Assembly (NCBI RefSeq): GCF_014652855.1
Contig: NZ_BMZP01000007.1
Span: forward strand, 141,793 to 205,792
DNA length: 64,000 nt
Direction of reading: 5' to 3'
Origin: Novosphingobium pokkalii
Lineage (GTDB): Bacteria > Pseudomonadota > Alphaproteobacteria > Sphingomonadales > Sphingomonadaceae
The notes under the pieces were generated by a model. It searched no databases. It worked only from the letters and a program-made list of their open reading frames with translations, and was not told where the DNA came from. The position numbers were made by a program, and so were the translations under genes. Of this stretch, positions 54,538-64,000 are shown one piece after another. Position 1 is the stretch's first letter, and every line of letters starts with the position of its first letter.

Positions 54538-54915
54538 ATGCCGATCGATGCCACGCTGCCCTATGACGATCAGAACGTCTTTGCGAAGATCCTGCGCGGG
54601 GAAATTCCCTTGAAGAAGGTCTACGAAGACGCCTTCGCCCTGGCGTTTCACGACATCGCGCCGCAGGCGCCGGTGCATGTGCTGGTCATCCCCAAGGGGT
54701 CTTATGTAAGCTGGGACGATTTTTCCGCCCATGCGCCGGCAGAGCTGATTGCCGGTTTCGTGCGCGCGGTGGGCAAGGTGGCGCGCGATCTCGGGCTCGT
54801 GGAGCCGGGCTATCGCCTGCTGGCGAACCTGGGTGGCCATGGCGGGCAGGAAGTGCCGCACCTGCATGTCCACCTGTTCGGTGGCGCGCCGCTTGGGCCG
54901 ATGCTGGTTGGTTAA
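54538..54915 (+). CDS. HIT family protein (HinT-like)
   Basis: 125-aa histidine-triad nucleotide hydrolase. Signature PHLHVHLFGG with His108, His110 and His112; N-terminal VFAKILRGEIP and VHVLVIPKGSY are typical of HinT. Would hydrolyse AMP-lysine or similar purine phosphoramidates. Confidence 0.93.
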   Translation: MPIDATLPYDDQNVFAKILRGEIPLKKVYEDAFALAFHDIAPQAPVHVLVIPKGSYVSWDDFSAHAPAELIAGFVRAVGKVARDLGLVEPGYRLLANLGGHGGQEVPHLHVHLFGGAPLGPMLVG

Positions 54916-54987
54916 TCCTTTCGCAGTGCAGCACTATGGGGTAACACCTATCCCGGCATTCCGTCGCAACGCAGGCACACTTCGTCC

Positions 54988-55455
54988 ATGACCGGCCCGG
55001 ACATTCCCTCTGGCTGCCTCGACGGCAAGGTCCATCGCTTTGCCGTGCGCGTCTATTACGAAGACACCGACCTGTCGGGCGTGGTCTATCACGCCAACTA
55101 CCTGCGCTGGTTCGAGCGCGCACGGTCTGACCTGTTGCGCCTGATCGGCATCGACCAGCGCCGCGCCCACGAAGCGGGCGAGGGCGCCTTTGCCGTGGCC
55201 GACATGGCGCTGCGCTATGCCAGCCCGGCGCGGCTGGACGATGGCGTGGTGGTCGAAACCCGTCTTGCCGCGCTGAATGGCGCCAGTTGCACCCTGCTTC
55301 AGCAGGCGTTCAGGCAAGAAATCCTTCTTTGCGCCGCGCGCGTCCGCGTCGCCTTTGTCACGCCAGGGGGACGGCCGCGCCGTCTGCCGCGCGCGTGGCA
55401 CGATGCCTTTGCCGCCCTGATTGACTCCGCACAGGATCTTGAGAAAGCCCCATGA
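54988..55455 (+). CDS. ybgC: tol-pal system acyl-CoA thioesterase YbgC
   Basis: 155-aa hot-dog thioesterase, first gene of the tol-pal operon. VYYEDTDLSGVVYHANYLRWFERAR carries catalytic Asp28 and His35. Overlaps tolQ by ATGA. Confidence 0.95.
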   Translation: MTGPDIPSGCLDGKVHRFAVRVYYEDTDLSGVVYHANYLRWFERARSDLLRLIGIDQRRAHEAGEGAFAVADMALRYASPARLDDGVVVETRLAALNGASCTLLQQAFRQEILLCAARVRVAFVTPGGRPRRLPRAWHDAFAALIDSAQDLEKAP

Positions 55456-56162
55456 CTTTGGCCCTTCTTGCCGCCGCCGCAAGCGTGACTGCCGGCGCCC
55501 CGACCCGCCTCAACCCGGTCGCCCTGTTCCTGCATGCCGATATCGTGGTGCAGATCGTGATGAGCGCGCTGGTGCTTGCCAGCGTGTGGGTGTGGATGAT
55601 CATCGTTTCGTTCAGCCTGCGCATGGCCGGTGCGCGCCGCCGGTCCGACCGCTATGAGCAGGGGTTCTGGGACGCGCGCGACATCGACGCCTATCACAAG
55701 GACAACGGCAAGGGCGACGTGCCCGCCGCCCGCGTGGTCAGCGCCGCGCTGGGCGAATGGCGCCGCTCCACTGCCGGCAAGAACGTGGACCGCGAAGGCA
55801 CCCGCCAGCGCCTGCAAGTGGCGATGGACAGCGCGGTGGCAGCCGAGACCGACCGCCTGTCGGGCCGCCTGAATTTCCTGGCCACGGTTGGCTCGGTGGC
55901 GCCGTTCGTGGGCCTGTTCGGCACGGTCTGGGGCATCATGGACAGCTTCTTCAACATCGGCGCGCAGGCCAATTCCTCGCTCGCGGTGGTGGCGCCGGGC
56001 ATTTCCGAAGCGCTGTTCGCCACGGCGATCGGCCTGGTCGCGGCGATCCCTTCGGTGATTGCCTACAACCGCTTCAGCAACACCGTGAACCGCTTCGAAG
56101 CGCGCCTGTTCCGCTTTGCCGACCGGTTCCACGCCACCCTCAGCCGCGAGCTGGAGCAGTAA
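55452..56162 (+). CDS. tolQ: Tol-Pal system proton channel subunit TolQ
   Basis: 236 aa, MotA/ExbB family. Three membrane helices (about 28-50, 138-160, 172-195); FLATVGSVAPFVGLFGTVWGIMDSF is the conserved channel stretch. Works with TolR to energise TolA. Confidence 0.95.
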   Translation: MTLALLAAAASVTAGAPTRLNPVALFLHADIVVQIVMSALVLASVWVWMIIVSFSLRMAGARRRSDRYEQGFWDARDIDAYHKDNGKGDVPAARVVSAALGEWRRSTAGKNVDREGTRQRLQVAMDSAVAAETDRLSGRLNFLATVGSVAPFVGLFGTVWGIMDSFFNIGAQANSSLAVVAPGISEALFATAIGLVAAIPSVIAYNRFSNTVNRFEARLFRFADRFHATLSRELEQ

Positions 56163-56165
56163 GCC

Positions 56166-56657
<492 letters not shown>

Positions 56658-56662
56658 TCCCC

Positions 56663-57673
56663 ATGGCGACGCGCGATCCCCTTGATCCCCAAACCACCGG
56701 ACTGCACCGGGAAGAGGCCCTGGCGCTGGGGCTGGCGGTGGCGGCGCACGCGGCGCTGATTGCCGCGCTCACGCTGTCTCCGCCGGGCAAGAGCATCAAG
56801 CCGCCGCCCGAGCGCATGGTGGTGACGATTGCCGACCAGGTGGCCGATACCGCCACCTCGCCCGATCCCAATGCCCAGGCCGCGCCCGACGTGGCGCCGG
56901 AACTGGGCGAGCAGCAGGCCGCCGCCGAGCCCGAGCCAGCGCCGCCCGCGCCTGTGCAGAAGCCGCAACCGGCGCCGCCCCAGCCGACTCCCCCTAAGCC
57001 GGCGCCGCCAAAGCCCGTTCCGCCGCAGCCCGCACCCCGGCCGCAGCCGGCGCCCCGGCCCGTGCCGCGCCCGGAACCAAGGCCGCAGCCTGCGCCGCCT
57101 AAGCCGGCCCCGCCCAAGCCTGCGCCTCCCCGGCCTGCACCTGCCAGGCCGGCTCCGGCCAAGCCCGCGCCGGCCAGGCCTGCGCCCGAAGCGCCGCGCC
57201 ATGCCGAGCACGCGCCGGGCCGGGCCACGCCTGCGCCCACGCCGCCGCACAAGGCGCCACAGGGCGGCAACCGCATCGGCAAGGATTTCCTCGCCGGCGT
57301 GCCCAGCACCAGCAACCCTGGCACATCGCGCACGCCGCCGGCGCAGACCGCCGGACCTGACGTGCGCGCCTCGCTCGGCATGGCACTCTCGCGCCAGATC
57401 AAGCCGCACTGGCTCGGCCCGTCCGGCGTGGACGTGGACAAGCTGGTGACGGTGGTGGCCTGGAACCTCAATCCCGACGGGTCGTTGGCCGGGAAACCGG
57501 TGGTGGTATCGCAAAGCGGGATTACCGACGCCAACCGTGCCCAGGCCCGGCGCCACGCCGAACTGGCCATCCGCGCGGTGGAACTGGCCGCACCGTTCGA
57601 TCTGCCGCCGCAATACTACAATAGCTGGAAGCGCGTTTCGGCGTTTCGCTTTGACTGGAAGCTGTCGCAATGA
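56663..57673 (+). CDS. tolA: TolA-like energy transducer with Pro-rich linker
   Basis: 336 aa. N-terminal membrane helix (about 19-38), a long Pro/Ala/Lys/Arg linker (about 80-200, repeats of PAPPKPAPP), and a C-terminal TonB/TolA domain (ASLGMALSRQIKPHWLGPSGVDVDKLVTVVAWNLNPDGSLAGKP). The linker replaces the Ala/Lys coiled helix of enterobacterial TolA and makes the protein look TonB-like; its place between tolR and tolB makes TolA the call. Overlaps tolB. Confidence 0.88.
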   Translation: MATRDPLDPQTTGLHREEALALGLAVAAHAALIAALTLSPPGKSIKPPPERMVVTIADQVADTATSPDPNAQAAPDVAPELGEQQAAAEPEPAPPAPVQKPQPAPPQPTPPKPAPPKPVPPQPAPRPQPAPRPVPRPEPRPQPAPPKPAPPKPAPPRPAPARPAPAKPAPARPAPEAPRHAEHAPGRATPAPTPPHKAPQGGNRIGKDFLAGVPSTSNPGTSRTPPAQTAGPDVRASLGMALSRQIKPHWLGPSGVDVDKLVTVVAWNLNPDGSLAGKPVVVSQSGITDANRAQARRHAELAIRAVELAAPFDLPPQYYNSWKRVSAFRFDWKLSQ

Positions 57674-59073
57674 AGCCTTTGTCCTTCGCCGTTTTTGGCA
57701 TTTTCCTGGCAGGCCTTGGCGCTGCCCCGGCCCTGGCGCAGCAGCAGGCGCTGCCCGCCTCCAGCGCACCTCAGGCTGCGCCTACCGCCGCCGCGCCCGA
57801 CGATGGTGGCCTGACCGGCTCGGTAACCGGCGAGGGCGCCTGGCAGGATCTGGGCGTGGCGATCCCCGCGTTCCCCACCGACAATCCGGTGCCCACGGCG
57901 GCCGAAGGCGGCAACACCGGCGCCCTGGGCAAGAGCCTGGCGCAAGTGGTCTACAACGATCTCAAGAACAACGGCCTGTTCAAGCCGACCGGGCCAGATG
58001 CGCTGCCCGGCATTGCCTATTCCGAAGTTTCGGCCCCCAATTTCGGCAATTGGCGCGCTCGCTCGGCCGAAATGCTGGTGCAGGGCTTCGTGCGGGCCGC
58101 GCCCGACGGGCGGCTGACGGTGGGCTGCTATCTCTATGACGTGGCGCTGGGCAGCGAACTGGCGCGCCAGGGCTATGTCGTGCAGCCGGCCGACTGGCGC
58201 CGCGCCGCGCACAAGTGCGCCGACATGGTCTATTCGCGTCTTTCCGGCGAAAGCCCGTTCTTCGACAGCAAGATCGCCTATATCGCCGAGACCGGCCCCA
58301 AGGACCACCGCCGCAAGCAACTGGCGATCATGGATTCCGATGGTGCCAACCACCGCTTCATCACCAATGGCCAGGCCACGGCGCTGACCCCGCGCTATTC
58401 GCCCGATTACCAGCAGATCGCCTATCTGTCGTATCTCAACGGCAATCCACGCATCTATGTCTATGACATCGGCACCGGCACGCAGCATCTCGTGCTGCAA
58501 AGCCGCAACCCCACGTTCGCCCCGCGCTGGTCGCCCGATGGCAAGTCGCTGCTGTTCTCGATGGCGATCGGCGGCAATACTGATATCTATCGCATTCCCG
58601 CCACAGGTGGCGAGCCGGTGCGGCTGACCAACACGCCGGGCATCAATGTCGGCGGCTCCTATAGCCCCGATGGCAAGCGCATCGTGTTCGAAAGCGATCG
58701 TTCGGGCAGCCAGCAGGTCTACGTGATGAACGCCGACGGCACCGACCAGAAGCGCATCAGCTTCTTCGGTGGCCGCGCCGCAACCCCGGAATGGAGCCCG
58801 CGCGGCGACCAGATCGCGTTCACCTGCATCTGCGGCAACCTGCGCGTGGCGGTGATGAACCCGAGCGGCGGCGACATGCGCTTCCTGACCAATAGCTGGC
58901 AGGACGAGGCGCCGACCTGGTCTCCCAATGGCCGCATCGTGCAGTTCTTCCGCACCGAAAAGAACACCGGCCATACCTCCATCTGGCAGGTCGACCTGAC
59001 CGGCCGCAACGAACGCAAGCTCAATACCCCGGTCGATGCCTCCGACCCGGCCTGGGGTCCTGTCTTGCCGTAA
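57670..59073 (+). CDS. tolB: Tol-Pal system periplasmic protein TolB
   Basis: 467 aa. Signal peptide (1-23, ending APALAQ), an N-terminal alpha/beta domain (about 75-190), then a six-bladed propeller with the repeating SPDGK motif (RWSPDGKSLLFS, YSPDGKRIVFESD, WSPRGDQIAFT, WSPNGRIVQFF). Binds Pal and outer membrane proteins. Confidence 0.95.
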   Translation: MKPLSFAVFGIFLAGLGAAPALAQQQALPASSAPQAAPTAAAPDDGGLTGSVTGEGAWQDLGVAIPAFPTDNPVPTAAEGGNTGALGKSLAQVVYNDLKNNGLFKPTGPDALPGIAYSEVSAPNFGNWRARSAEMLVQGFVRAAPDGRLTVGCYLYDVALGSELARQGYVVQPADWRRAAHKCADMVYSRLSGESPFFDSKIAYIAETGPKDHRRKQLAIMDSDGANHRFITNGQATALTPRYSPDYQQIAYLSYLNGNPRIYVYDIGTGTQHLVLQSRNPTFAPRWSPDGKSLLFSMAIGGNTDIYRIPATGGEPVRLTNTPGINVGGSYSPDGKRIVFESDRSGSQQVYVMNADGTDQKRISFFGGRAATPEWSPRGDQIAFTCICGNLRVAVMNPSGGDMRFLTNSWQDEAPTWSPNGRIVQFFRTEKNTGHTSIWQVDLTGRNERKLNTPVDASDPAWGPVLP

Positions 59074-59161
59074 CCGGTGCAGCCTTCGGGCTGCGCCATC
59101 CCTCTGACCCTACCGTTTTGTGCCCCTGCAAAACTTTCTCATCCGCCCTGAGGAGAATATC

Positions 59162-59683
59162 ATGAAGCGCACACTTGTTGCCGTCACCCTCCTGGCAGGC
59201 AGCATTTCGCTGGCCGCCTGTTCGTCGAATTCGGCGAAGAACCGCACGGCCGCCGAACTGCCGCCGCCGCCGGCTTCGTCCACCACGACCACGCCGCCGC
59301 CCGCGCCAACTGGCCCGGCTGCCGGCAGCCAGGCCGATTTCGTCGCTTCGGTGCAGTCGGACACCATCCATTTCGACACCGACCGCTACAACGTCGATGC
59401 GCAGAGCCAGGCGATCCTGCAAAGCCAGGCACAGTGGCTGGCGCGCTACCCCAACAAGCGCGTGACCATCGAAGGCCACTGCGACGAGCGCGGCACGCGC
59501 GACTACAACATCGCGCTGGGCGAACGCCGCGCCAATGCTGCCAAGAACTATCTGATCAGCCTGGGTATCGACGCCAGCCGTATCAGCACGGTGAGCTATG
59601 GCAAGGAACGCCCGATCGCGCTGGGTTCGGACGAAGCGGCCTGGGCGCAGAACCGTCGCGCGGTGACGGTCACCATCCAGTAA
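59162..59683 (+). CDS. pal: peptidoglycan-associated lipoprotein Pal
   Basis: 173-aa outer membrane lipoprotein. Lipobox SLAAC gives Cys20; a Pro/Thr-rich linker (35-62) is followed by an OmpA-like domain with [31 protein letters not shown] that binds diaminopimelate in peptidoglycan. GAGGAGAAT ribosome binding site before 59162. cpoB (ybgF) is not next to it. Confidence 0.96.
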   Translation: MKRTLVAVTLLAGSISLAACSSNSAKNRTAAELPPPPASSTTTTPPPAPTGPAAGSQADFVASVQSDTIHFDTDRYNVDAQSQAILQSQAQWLARYPNKRVTIEGHCDERGTRDYNIALGERRANAAKNYLISLGIDASRISTVSYGKERPIALGSDEAAWAQNRRAVTVTIQ

Positions 59684-59804
59684 GGGACGGCTTGCGCCGG
59701 AGGGCCGCCGGCGGTTAAGAGCGAATCCGTCTTAGAGGGGGCGCCTTGTGCGGCAGTGGCCGTGCGGGGCGCCCCGTCCGCGTTTGGAGAAAGTGGCAGG
59801 GCCG

Positions 59805-60347
59805 ATGGCACGGCAAGGGCGATCCACCGACTGGGGCTTTCCCCGTTGGCGCGGCTATGGCAGCGCGCGCGAGGCCGTGAACGTGCGCCTGTGCGACCGC
59901 GCCGGCTGCAACGAGCCTGGCAACTGCCCGGCGCCCAAATCGCCCAACAGCCCCGATCGCTGGTATTTCTGCGAAAAGCATGCGGCCGAATACAACGCTG
60001 GATGGGACTATTTCGCGGGCCTGGACAAGGAAGAGGCCGCCGCGCGCGAGCAGGCCGAACGGCGCACCAACGAAGGCTATCGCGATGCCTCGTGGAAAGC
60101 CTGGGCCGGGCCGGGCGACGGCAGCCGCAGCCGCGATGAACTGCGCGCGCTCGAAGCCTTGGGGCTCGATCCCGATGCCGCGTTCGAAGATGTGCGCAAG
60201 GCCTGGCGCACCCGCGCCAAGGAAGTGCACCCCGACGTGCGCCCCGGCGACGAACAGGCCGCGGCCGAATTCCAGAAGCTGCAACTGGCCTACGAAGTGC
60301 TGCGCGCGGCCGAGGAACGGCGGACGTGGAAGGGCACGGCCGGATAG
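59805..60347 (+). CDS. J-domain protein with N-terminal Cys cluster
   Basis: 180 aa. C-terminal J domain (about 112-178) with the His142-Pro-Asp144 motif that stimulates DnaK. The N-terminal half holds Cys30, Cys35, Cys41, Cys56 and His59, a probable zinc site. This two-part protein is frequent in alphaproteobacteria; client unknown. The gcdH gene follows on the same strand, 29 bp on. Confidence 0.85.
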   Translation: MARQGRSTDWGFPRWRGYGSAREAVNVRLCDRAGCNEPGNCPAPKSPNSPDRWYFCEKHAAEYNAGWDYFAGLDKEEAAAREQAERRTNEGYRDASWKAWAGPGDGSRSRDELRALEALGLDPDAAFEDVRKAWRTRAKEVHPDVRPGDEQAAAEFQKLQLAYEVLRAAEERRTWKGTAG

Positions 60348-60376
60348 GGACACTTCGGGGGGAGGAGGCAAAGGCT

Positions 60377-61558
60377 GTGGCCAAGGTTCGGTTCGATTGG
60401 GAAGATGCGCTGGGGCTGGACAGCCAGTTGACCGGCGAGGAGCGGATGATCCGCGATGCCGCGCGCGCCTTTGCCCAGGATCGCCTGCAATCCCGCGTGA
60501 TCCAGGCCTTTGCCGACGAGACCACCGATCCCGAGATCTTTGCCGAAATGGGCGCGCAGGGCCTGCTCGGCGTGACTCTGCCCGAACGCTTTGGCGGGGC
60601 GGATGCCTCCTATGTCGCCTATGGCCTGGTGGCGCGCGAGGTGGAGCGGGTCGATTCCGGCTATCGCTCGATGATGAGCGTGCAGTCGAGCCTGGTGATG
60701 CATCCGATCCATGCCTATGGCTCTGACGCGCAACGCGAACGCTATCTGCCCCGGCTGGCGCGGGGCGAGGCGATCGGCTGCTTCGGCCTGACCGAGCCCG
60801 ATGCCGGATCGGACCCGGGCGGGATGCGCACCCGCGCCGAGAAGATCGACGGCGGCTATCGCCTCAACGGCACCAAGACCTGGATTTCCAACGCGCCGAT
60901 TGCCGATGTCTTCGTGATCTGGGCCAAGAGCGACGCGCATGGCGGGGCGATCCGGGGCTTCGTGCTGGACAAGAGCACCAAGGGGCTTTCGGCGCCAAAG
61001 ATCGCTGGCAAGATTTCGCTGCGGGCCTCCGTCACCGGGCAGATCGTGATGGAGGACGTGGTCGTGCCGGAGGAGGCGCTGCTGCCCGGCGTGGAAGGGC
61101 TGAAAGGGCCGTTCGGCTGCCTCAACCGGGCGCGCTACGGCATTGCCTGGGGGGCGATGGGCGCGGCCGAATTCTGCTTTGCCGCCGCGCGCCAATATGG
61201 GCTGGATCGGCACCAGTTCGGCCGTCCGCTGGCCGCGACGCAGCTTTACCAGAAGAAGCTGGCCGACATGCTGACCGAGATCACCCTGGGCCTGCACGCG
61301 GTTCTGCGGCTGGGGCGGATGATGGACGAAGGCGCCTGCCCGCCCGAGGCGATCTCGATCCTCAAGCGCAACAACGTGGGCAAGGCGCTGGAGATTGCCC
61401 GCATGGCGCGCGACATGCACGGCGGCAACGGCATTTCCGGCGAATACCAGGTGATCCGCCACATGGTGAACCTGGAAACGGTGAACACCTATGAAGGCAC
61501 GCACGATATCCATGCCCTGATCCTGGGCCGGGCGATTACCGGAATCCCGGCGTTCTGA
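60377..61558 (+). CDS. gcdH: glutaryl-CoA dehydrogenase (acyl-CoA dehydrogenase family)
   Basis: 393-aa flavoprotein oxidatively decarboxylating glutaryl-CoA to crotonyl-CoA (lysine/tryptophan degradation). [17 protein letters not shown] and [17 protein letters not shown] bind [24 protein letters not shown] contains the catalytic Glu373 and is typical of GcdH rather than other ACADs. GTG start at 60377 with GGAGGAGG upstream; a GTG at 60326 would overlap the J-domain gene. Confidence 0.92.
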   Translation: MAKVRFDWEDALGLDSQLTGEERMIRDAARAFAQDRLQSRVIQAFADETTDPEIFAEMGAQGLLGVTLPERFGGADASYVAYGLVAREVERVDSGYRSMMSVQSSLVMHPIHAYGSDAQRERYLPRLARGEAIGCFGLTEPDAGSDPGGMRTRAEKIDGGYRLNGTKTWISNAPIADVFVIWAKSDAHGGAIRGFVLDKSTKGLSAPKIAGKISLRASVTGQIVMEDVVVPEEALLPGVEGLKGPFGCLNRARYGIAWGAMGAAEFCFAAARQYGLDRHQFGRPLAATQLYQKKLADMLTEITLGLHAVLRLGRMMDEGACPPEAISILKRNNVGKALEIARMARDMHGGNGISGEYQVIRHMVNLETVNTYEGTHDIHALILGRAITGIPAF

Positions 61559-61682
61559 GCCAGGCCCTCTGCCCGGCGCAAATGCCGCAGGCTACACGGC
61601 CAAGTGGTTGACAAGGCTAGTCCATGGCTTTGATGGTGCCTGGCGCAGGGATAACCGCGGGGGCGGAAAGCATGGGGTTGCG

Positions 61683-62087
61683 ATGAAGCATGGCGTGATG
61701 GCGGTGGCTTTGTTGGCGGGCGCAATGGCGTGCCCGGCTCTGGCCCAGGCCAAGGGACTGGGCGTGGAAGCCACGGGCGGCAAGGCCGATGGCGAGTGGG
61801 GCGCGGAACTGGGCGCCAGCTACAGCATGGGGTTTGGCCCGTTCACCGTGCGGCCGGTGGTGGGTGCGTTCATTCCCACCGAGGATGGGGCGAGCACGTC
61901 GGTCTATGCCAAGGGCGAGGCGACGTTAACCATTCCGGCCGTCGCCGAACTCGGCCTGGGCGCGCGCCTGGCCCATGAAAAGGTGCGGGCCTATGCCCTG
62001 GCGGCCTTTCCGATCATGCCCAAGTTCAAGCTGACCTTGCAGGGCGGCGAGCACTATGGGGCGGCTGGCCTGAGATTTTCATTCTGA
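61683..62087 (+). CDS. small exported, probably outer-membrane beta-barrel-like protein
   Basis: 134 aa. Signal peptide (about 1-23: MKHGVMAVALLAGAMACPALAQA), followed by alternating hydrophobic/polar strands (WGAELGASYSMGFGPFTVRPVVGAF, SVYAKGEATLTIPAVAELGLGARL, KFKLTLQGGEHYGAAGLRFSF) ending in Phe, as in small barrel proteins. About five to six strands, so it might be a partial or oligomeric barrel. No family recognised. Confidence 0.6.
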   Translation: MKHGVMAVALLAGAMACPALAQAKGLGVEATGGKADGEWGAELGASYSMGFGPFTVRPVVGAFIPTEDGASTSVYAKGEATLTIPAVAELGLGARLAHEKVRAYALAAFPIMPKFKLTLQGGEHYGAAGLRFSF

Positions 62088-62088
62088 T

Positions 62089-62115
62089 CCAAAATTCGCC
62101 AATGGCGAATTTTGG
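62089..62115 (+). terminator. perfect stem-loop just after the small exported protein gene
   Basis: CCAAAATTCGCC / GGCGAATTTTGG (12-bp stem, AAT loop) starting one base after the stop codon. No T-run follows, so termination is likely but not certain. Confidence 0.5.
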
Positions 62116-62116
62116 G

Positions 62117-62243
62117 TTCGGCGCCGGCCCGCTCCCGTCCCGAAGGCACCGAAAACGTCCGGGGGACGTTTTCGCTGAGGGGGCCGACCTCCCATAGGGT
62201 ACTATCGTTGGGAGGCCGGGTGGGGGAGCGGGCCGGCGCTGAA
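62117..62243. repeat. long imperfect palindrome, copy B of a two-copy intergenic element
   Basis: Outer arms 62117-62136 and 62224-62243 are inverted repeats of 20 bp with one mismatch, rich in GGCGCCGGCCC like copy A at 16741-16824. Inner arms CCGACCTCCC and GGGAGGCCGG flank an ATAGGGTAC loop similar to copy A. A perfect hairpin (GAAAACGTCC/GGACGTTTTC, 62151-62173) is inserted in the left side relative to copy A. Confidence 0.65.
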
Positions 62244-62245
62244 CC

Positions 62246-62276
62246 ATTACAACTCCGTCAACGACGGAGTTGTAAT
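62246..62276. terminator. perfect stem-loop at the 3' end of glsA
   Basis: ATTACAACTCCGTC / GACGGAGTTGTAAT, a perfect 14-bp stem with a 3-base loop, touching the first base of the minus-strand glutaminase stop codon. No U-tract follows on either strand. Confidence 0.45.
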
Positions 62277-63229
62277 CAAACAACCACCGCCTGGCCCAGG
62301 CCGGGCTCGAACACCGACCAGCCGGTGGCCTGCACCAGGCGTTCCAGCGCCAGGGTGCCGGCCAGCGAATTGCCGCGCTCGTTGAGGCCGGGCGCCCATA
62401 CGGCAATGCTGGCCACCCCCGGCGCGATCGCCAGGATGCCGCCGCCCACGCCCGATTTGCCGGGCAGGCCGGTGCGGAACGCGAATTCGCCCGATCCGTC
62501 ATAGTGCCCGCAGGTGAGCATCAGCGCGTTGATGCGTCGTGCCCTTTGCGGCGAGACCACGCTGCGCCCGGTATCGGGATTTTGCCCGCGCGCCATCAGA
62601 TAGCGCCCAGCAAGCGCGAGCTGACGGCAGCTCATCGCCAGGGCGCACTGGTGGAAATAGAGGCCCAGCACCTTTTCCACCGGATGGCGGATGTTGCCGA
62701 AGGCGCGCATGTAGTTGGCCAGCGCCATGTTGCGATAGCCGGTCTCCTGCTCGCCGCGCGCGACGTCCTCGTCCACCACGATGCTGTCATCGCCAGCCAG
62801 GGCGCGCACGAAGCGCAGCATCTCGCCGATCGCCTCGCGCGGTTCATAGCGGCCGAGCAGGATATCGCTGACCACGATGGCCCCGGCATTGATGAACGGA
62901 TTGCGCGGGATGCCGTGTTCGCTTTCCAGCTGGACGATGGAATTGAACGCGCTGCCCGAAGGTTCGCGCCCCACACGCTGCCACAGCGCATCGCCCACCG
63001 CGCCCAGCGCCATGGTCAGGGCAAAGACCTTGGAAATGCTCTGGATCGAAAAGGGGACGTCGGCGTCCCCCGCCTTGTGGCAGGTGCCATCGGCCATGAC
63101 CGCGGCCATGCCGAAGCGATCGGGGGCGATGCCGGCCAGCGCGGGAATGTAGTCGGCCACTTTGCCCTTATCGGGCAGTGCGCGCATTTCCTCGGCAATG
63201 TCGCGCACGATGGCGCCCAGATCGGCCAT
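62276..63229 (-). CDS. glsA: glutaminase
   Basis: Serine-dependent glutaminase (317 aa) of the beta-lactamase-like fold, deaminating glutamine to glutamate. Catalytic Ser64 and Lys67 in [19 protein letters not shown] and [13 protein letters not shown] are family motifs. The ATG at 63229 is chosen over one 30 nt upstream. Often linked to acid resistance elsewhere. Confidence 0.95.
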   Translation of the reverse strand: MADLGAIVRDIAEEMRALPDKGKVADYIPALAGIAPDRFGMAAVMADGTCHKAGDADVPFSIQSISKVFALTMALGAVGDALWQRVGREPSGSAFNSIVQLESEHGIPRNPFINAGAIVVSDILLGRYEPREAIGEMLRFVRALAGDDSIVVDEDVARGEQETGYRNMALANYMRAFGNIRHPVEKVLGLYFHQCALAMSCRQLALAGRYLMARGQNPDTGRSVVSPQRARRINALMLTCGHYDGSGEFAFRTGLPGKSGVGGGILAIAPGVASIAVWAPGLNERGNSLAGTLALERLVQATGWSVFEPGLGQAVVV

Positions 63230-63309
63230 GGCATCCTCCTGGTCCGTGCCGTTCCACAAGCTGCGCCGGCGGGCAAGTGCGGGATAGCCAGCGCAGGCTG
63301 TTAAGGGTT

Positions 63310-64000
63310 ATGGGCCGGGCCATGGAACCTCTCACCGTTGCCGCGCTCTATCAGTTTGCCCCCTTTGCCGATCCGGCGGCGCTACGCCCGCCGCTGCTGG
63401 CGCTGTGCCAGGAGCAGGGCATCAAGGGCACGCTGCTGCTGGCCGGGGAAGGGATCAACGGCACCATCGCCGGCCCGGCACAGGGCATTGCCGCCGTGCT
63501 CGATCACGTGCGCGCATTGCCCCATTGCGCCGGGCTGGACGTGAAGTATTCCACCGCCGCCACGATGCCGTTTGCGCGGATGAAAGTGCGCCTCAAGCGC
63601 GAGATCGTGACGATGGGAGTTGAAGGGATCGATCCGCTCGCCAGTGTCGGGACGTATGTCGAACCGCAGGACTGGAATGCCCTGATCGCCGATCCCGACA
63701 CGATCGTGATCGACACGCGCAACGATTATGAAGTGGCCGTGGGCACGTTTGCCGGGGCGATCGATCCGCATACGCGCAGCTTCCGCGAATTCCCCGCCTG
63801 GTTTCGTGGGCAGCGCGAGGCCCTGCTGGGCCAGGGGCGCACGCCCAAGGTGGCGATGTTCTGCACCGGCGGGATTCGCTGTGAAAAGTCCACCGCCTTT
63901 CTCAAGAGCGAAGGCGTGGAGCAGGTCTATCACCTGAAAGGTGGCATTCTCAATTACCTGGAACACGTGCCCGAGGCGGAAAGCCTGTGGCAGGGCGAAT
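63310..64000 (+). CDS. trhO: tRNA uridine(34) hydroxylase, rhodanese family (3' end cut by window)
   Basis: First 230 residues of a TrhO/YceA-type protein. An N-terminal acylphosphatase-like domain ([40 protein letters not shown]) is followed by a rhodanese domain ([36 protein letters not shown]) with the active-site Cys in FCTGGIRC. Oxygen-dependent formation of ho5U at tRNA position 34 is the family role. Two ATGs (63310, 63322) are possible starts. No stop is reached before the window ends. Confidence 0.9.
   Translation, partial: MGRAMEPLTVAALYQFAPFADPAALRPPLLALCQEQGIKGTLLLAGEGINGTIAGPAQGIAAVLDHVRALPHCAGLDVKYSTAATMPFARMKVRLKREIVTMGVEGIDPLASVGTYVEPQDWNALIADPDTIVIDTRNDYEVAVGTFAGAIDPHTRSFREFPAWFRGQREALLGQGRTPKVAMFCTGGIRCEKSTAFLKSEGVEQVYHLKGGILNYLEHVPEAESLWQGE

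Noticed and set aside
56940-57200. DNA tandem repeat in tolA
   Set aside because: The periodic CCGGCGCC-like pattern comes from the encoded Pro/Ala/Lys linker and is degenerate at the DNA level.

Overview
This 64-kb window is a GC-rich, densely coded stretch of a chromosome, most likely from an alphaproteobacterium of the order Sphingomonadales (Novosphingobium-like). The reasons are the protein style (RNC-type tol-pal, ccm and his clusters; short FtsY; PSD with an FGSR processing site) and a bamA-skp-fabZ envelope cluster that lacks lpxD, lpxA and lpxB, as expected of bacteria that use glycosphingolipids instead of LPS. Nearly all genes are housekeeping. I saw no insertion sequence, CRISPR array, rRNA or complete prophage.

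Layout. 1-1664: hup, rlmB, tRNA-Tyr. 1717-2991: a small phage-like regulatory module (Ogr/Delta-type zinc finger protein, divergent CI-like S24 repressor, small membrane protein) with three AT-rich palindromes between the divergent genes. 3188-5008: psd-pssA and a small membrane protein. 5541-16711: the translation/envelope supercluster rpsB, tsf, pyrH, frr, uppS, cdsA, dxr, rseP, bamA, skp, fabZ. 16944-20297: rpmE, a MarR regulator and the type II secretion minor pseudopilins gspH-I-J-K. 20428-25715: tRNA-His and the cytochrome c maturation operon ccmC-D-E-F-G-H-I. 25858-29335: kup and an HWE histidine kinase/response regulator pair. 29355-35091 (minus strand): lipoprotein, septation protein, ftsY, mtaB, dapF, GGDEF-EAL protein. 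35402-39861: ffh, rpsP, rimM, an embedded vapBC toxin-antitoxin pair, trmD, rplS. 39957-49754: DPP-IV peptidase, asd, exporter, hydrolase, M2 peptidase, small exported proteins, SspB. 49838-54479: hisB-hisH-(GH130)-hisA-hisF-hisE. 54538-59683: HIT protein and ybgC-tolQ-R-A-B-pal. 59805-64000: J-domain protein, gcdH, a small exported protein, glutaminase and a partial trhO.

Most operons are tightly coupled by ATGA, GTGA or TGATG overlaps. The most unusual signals are (i) a palindromic REP-doublet (REPIN-like) element inserted in frame inside the essential tRNA methyltransferase gene trmD, with a single-unit copy in the trmD leader; (ii) a VapBC module inside the ribosomal rpsP-rimM-trmD-rplS operon; (iii) the three-operator divergent switch next to tRNA-Tyr; (iv) a GH130-family gene plus another REP-doublet splitting the his operon; and (v) two copies of a long imperfect-palindrome intergenic element about 45 kb apart.
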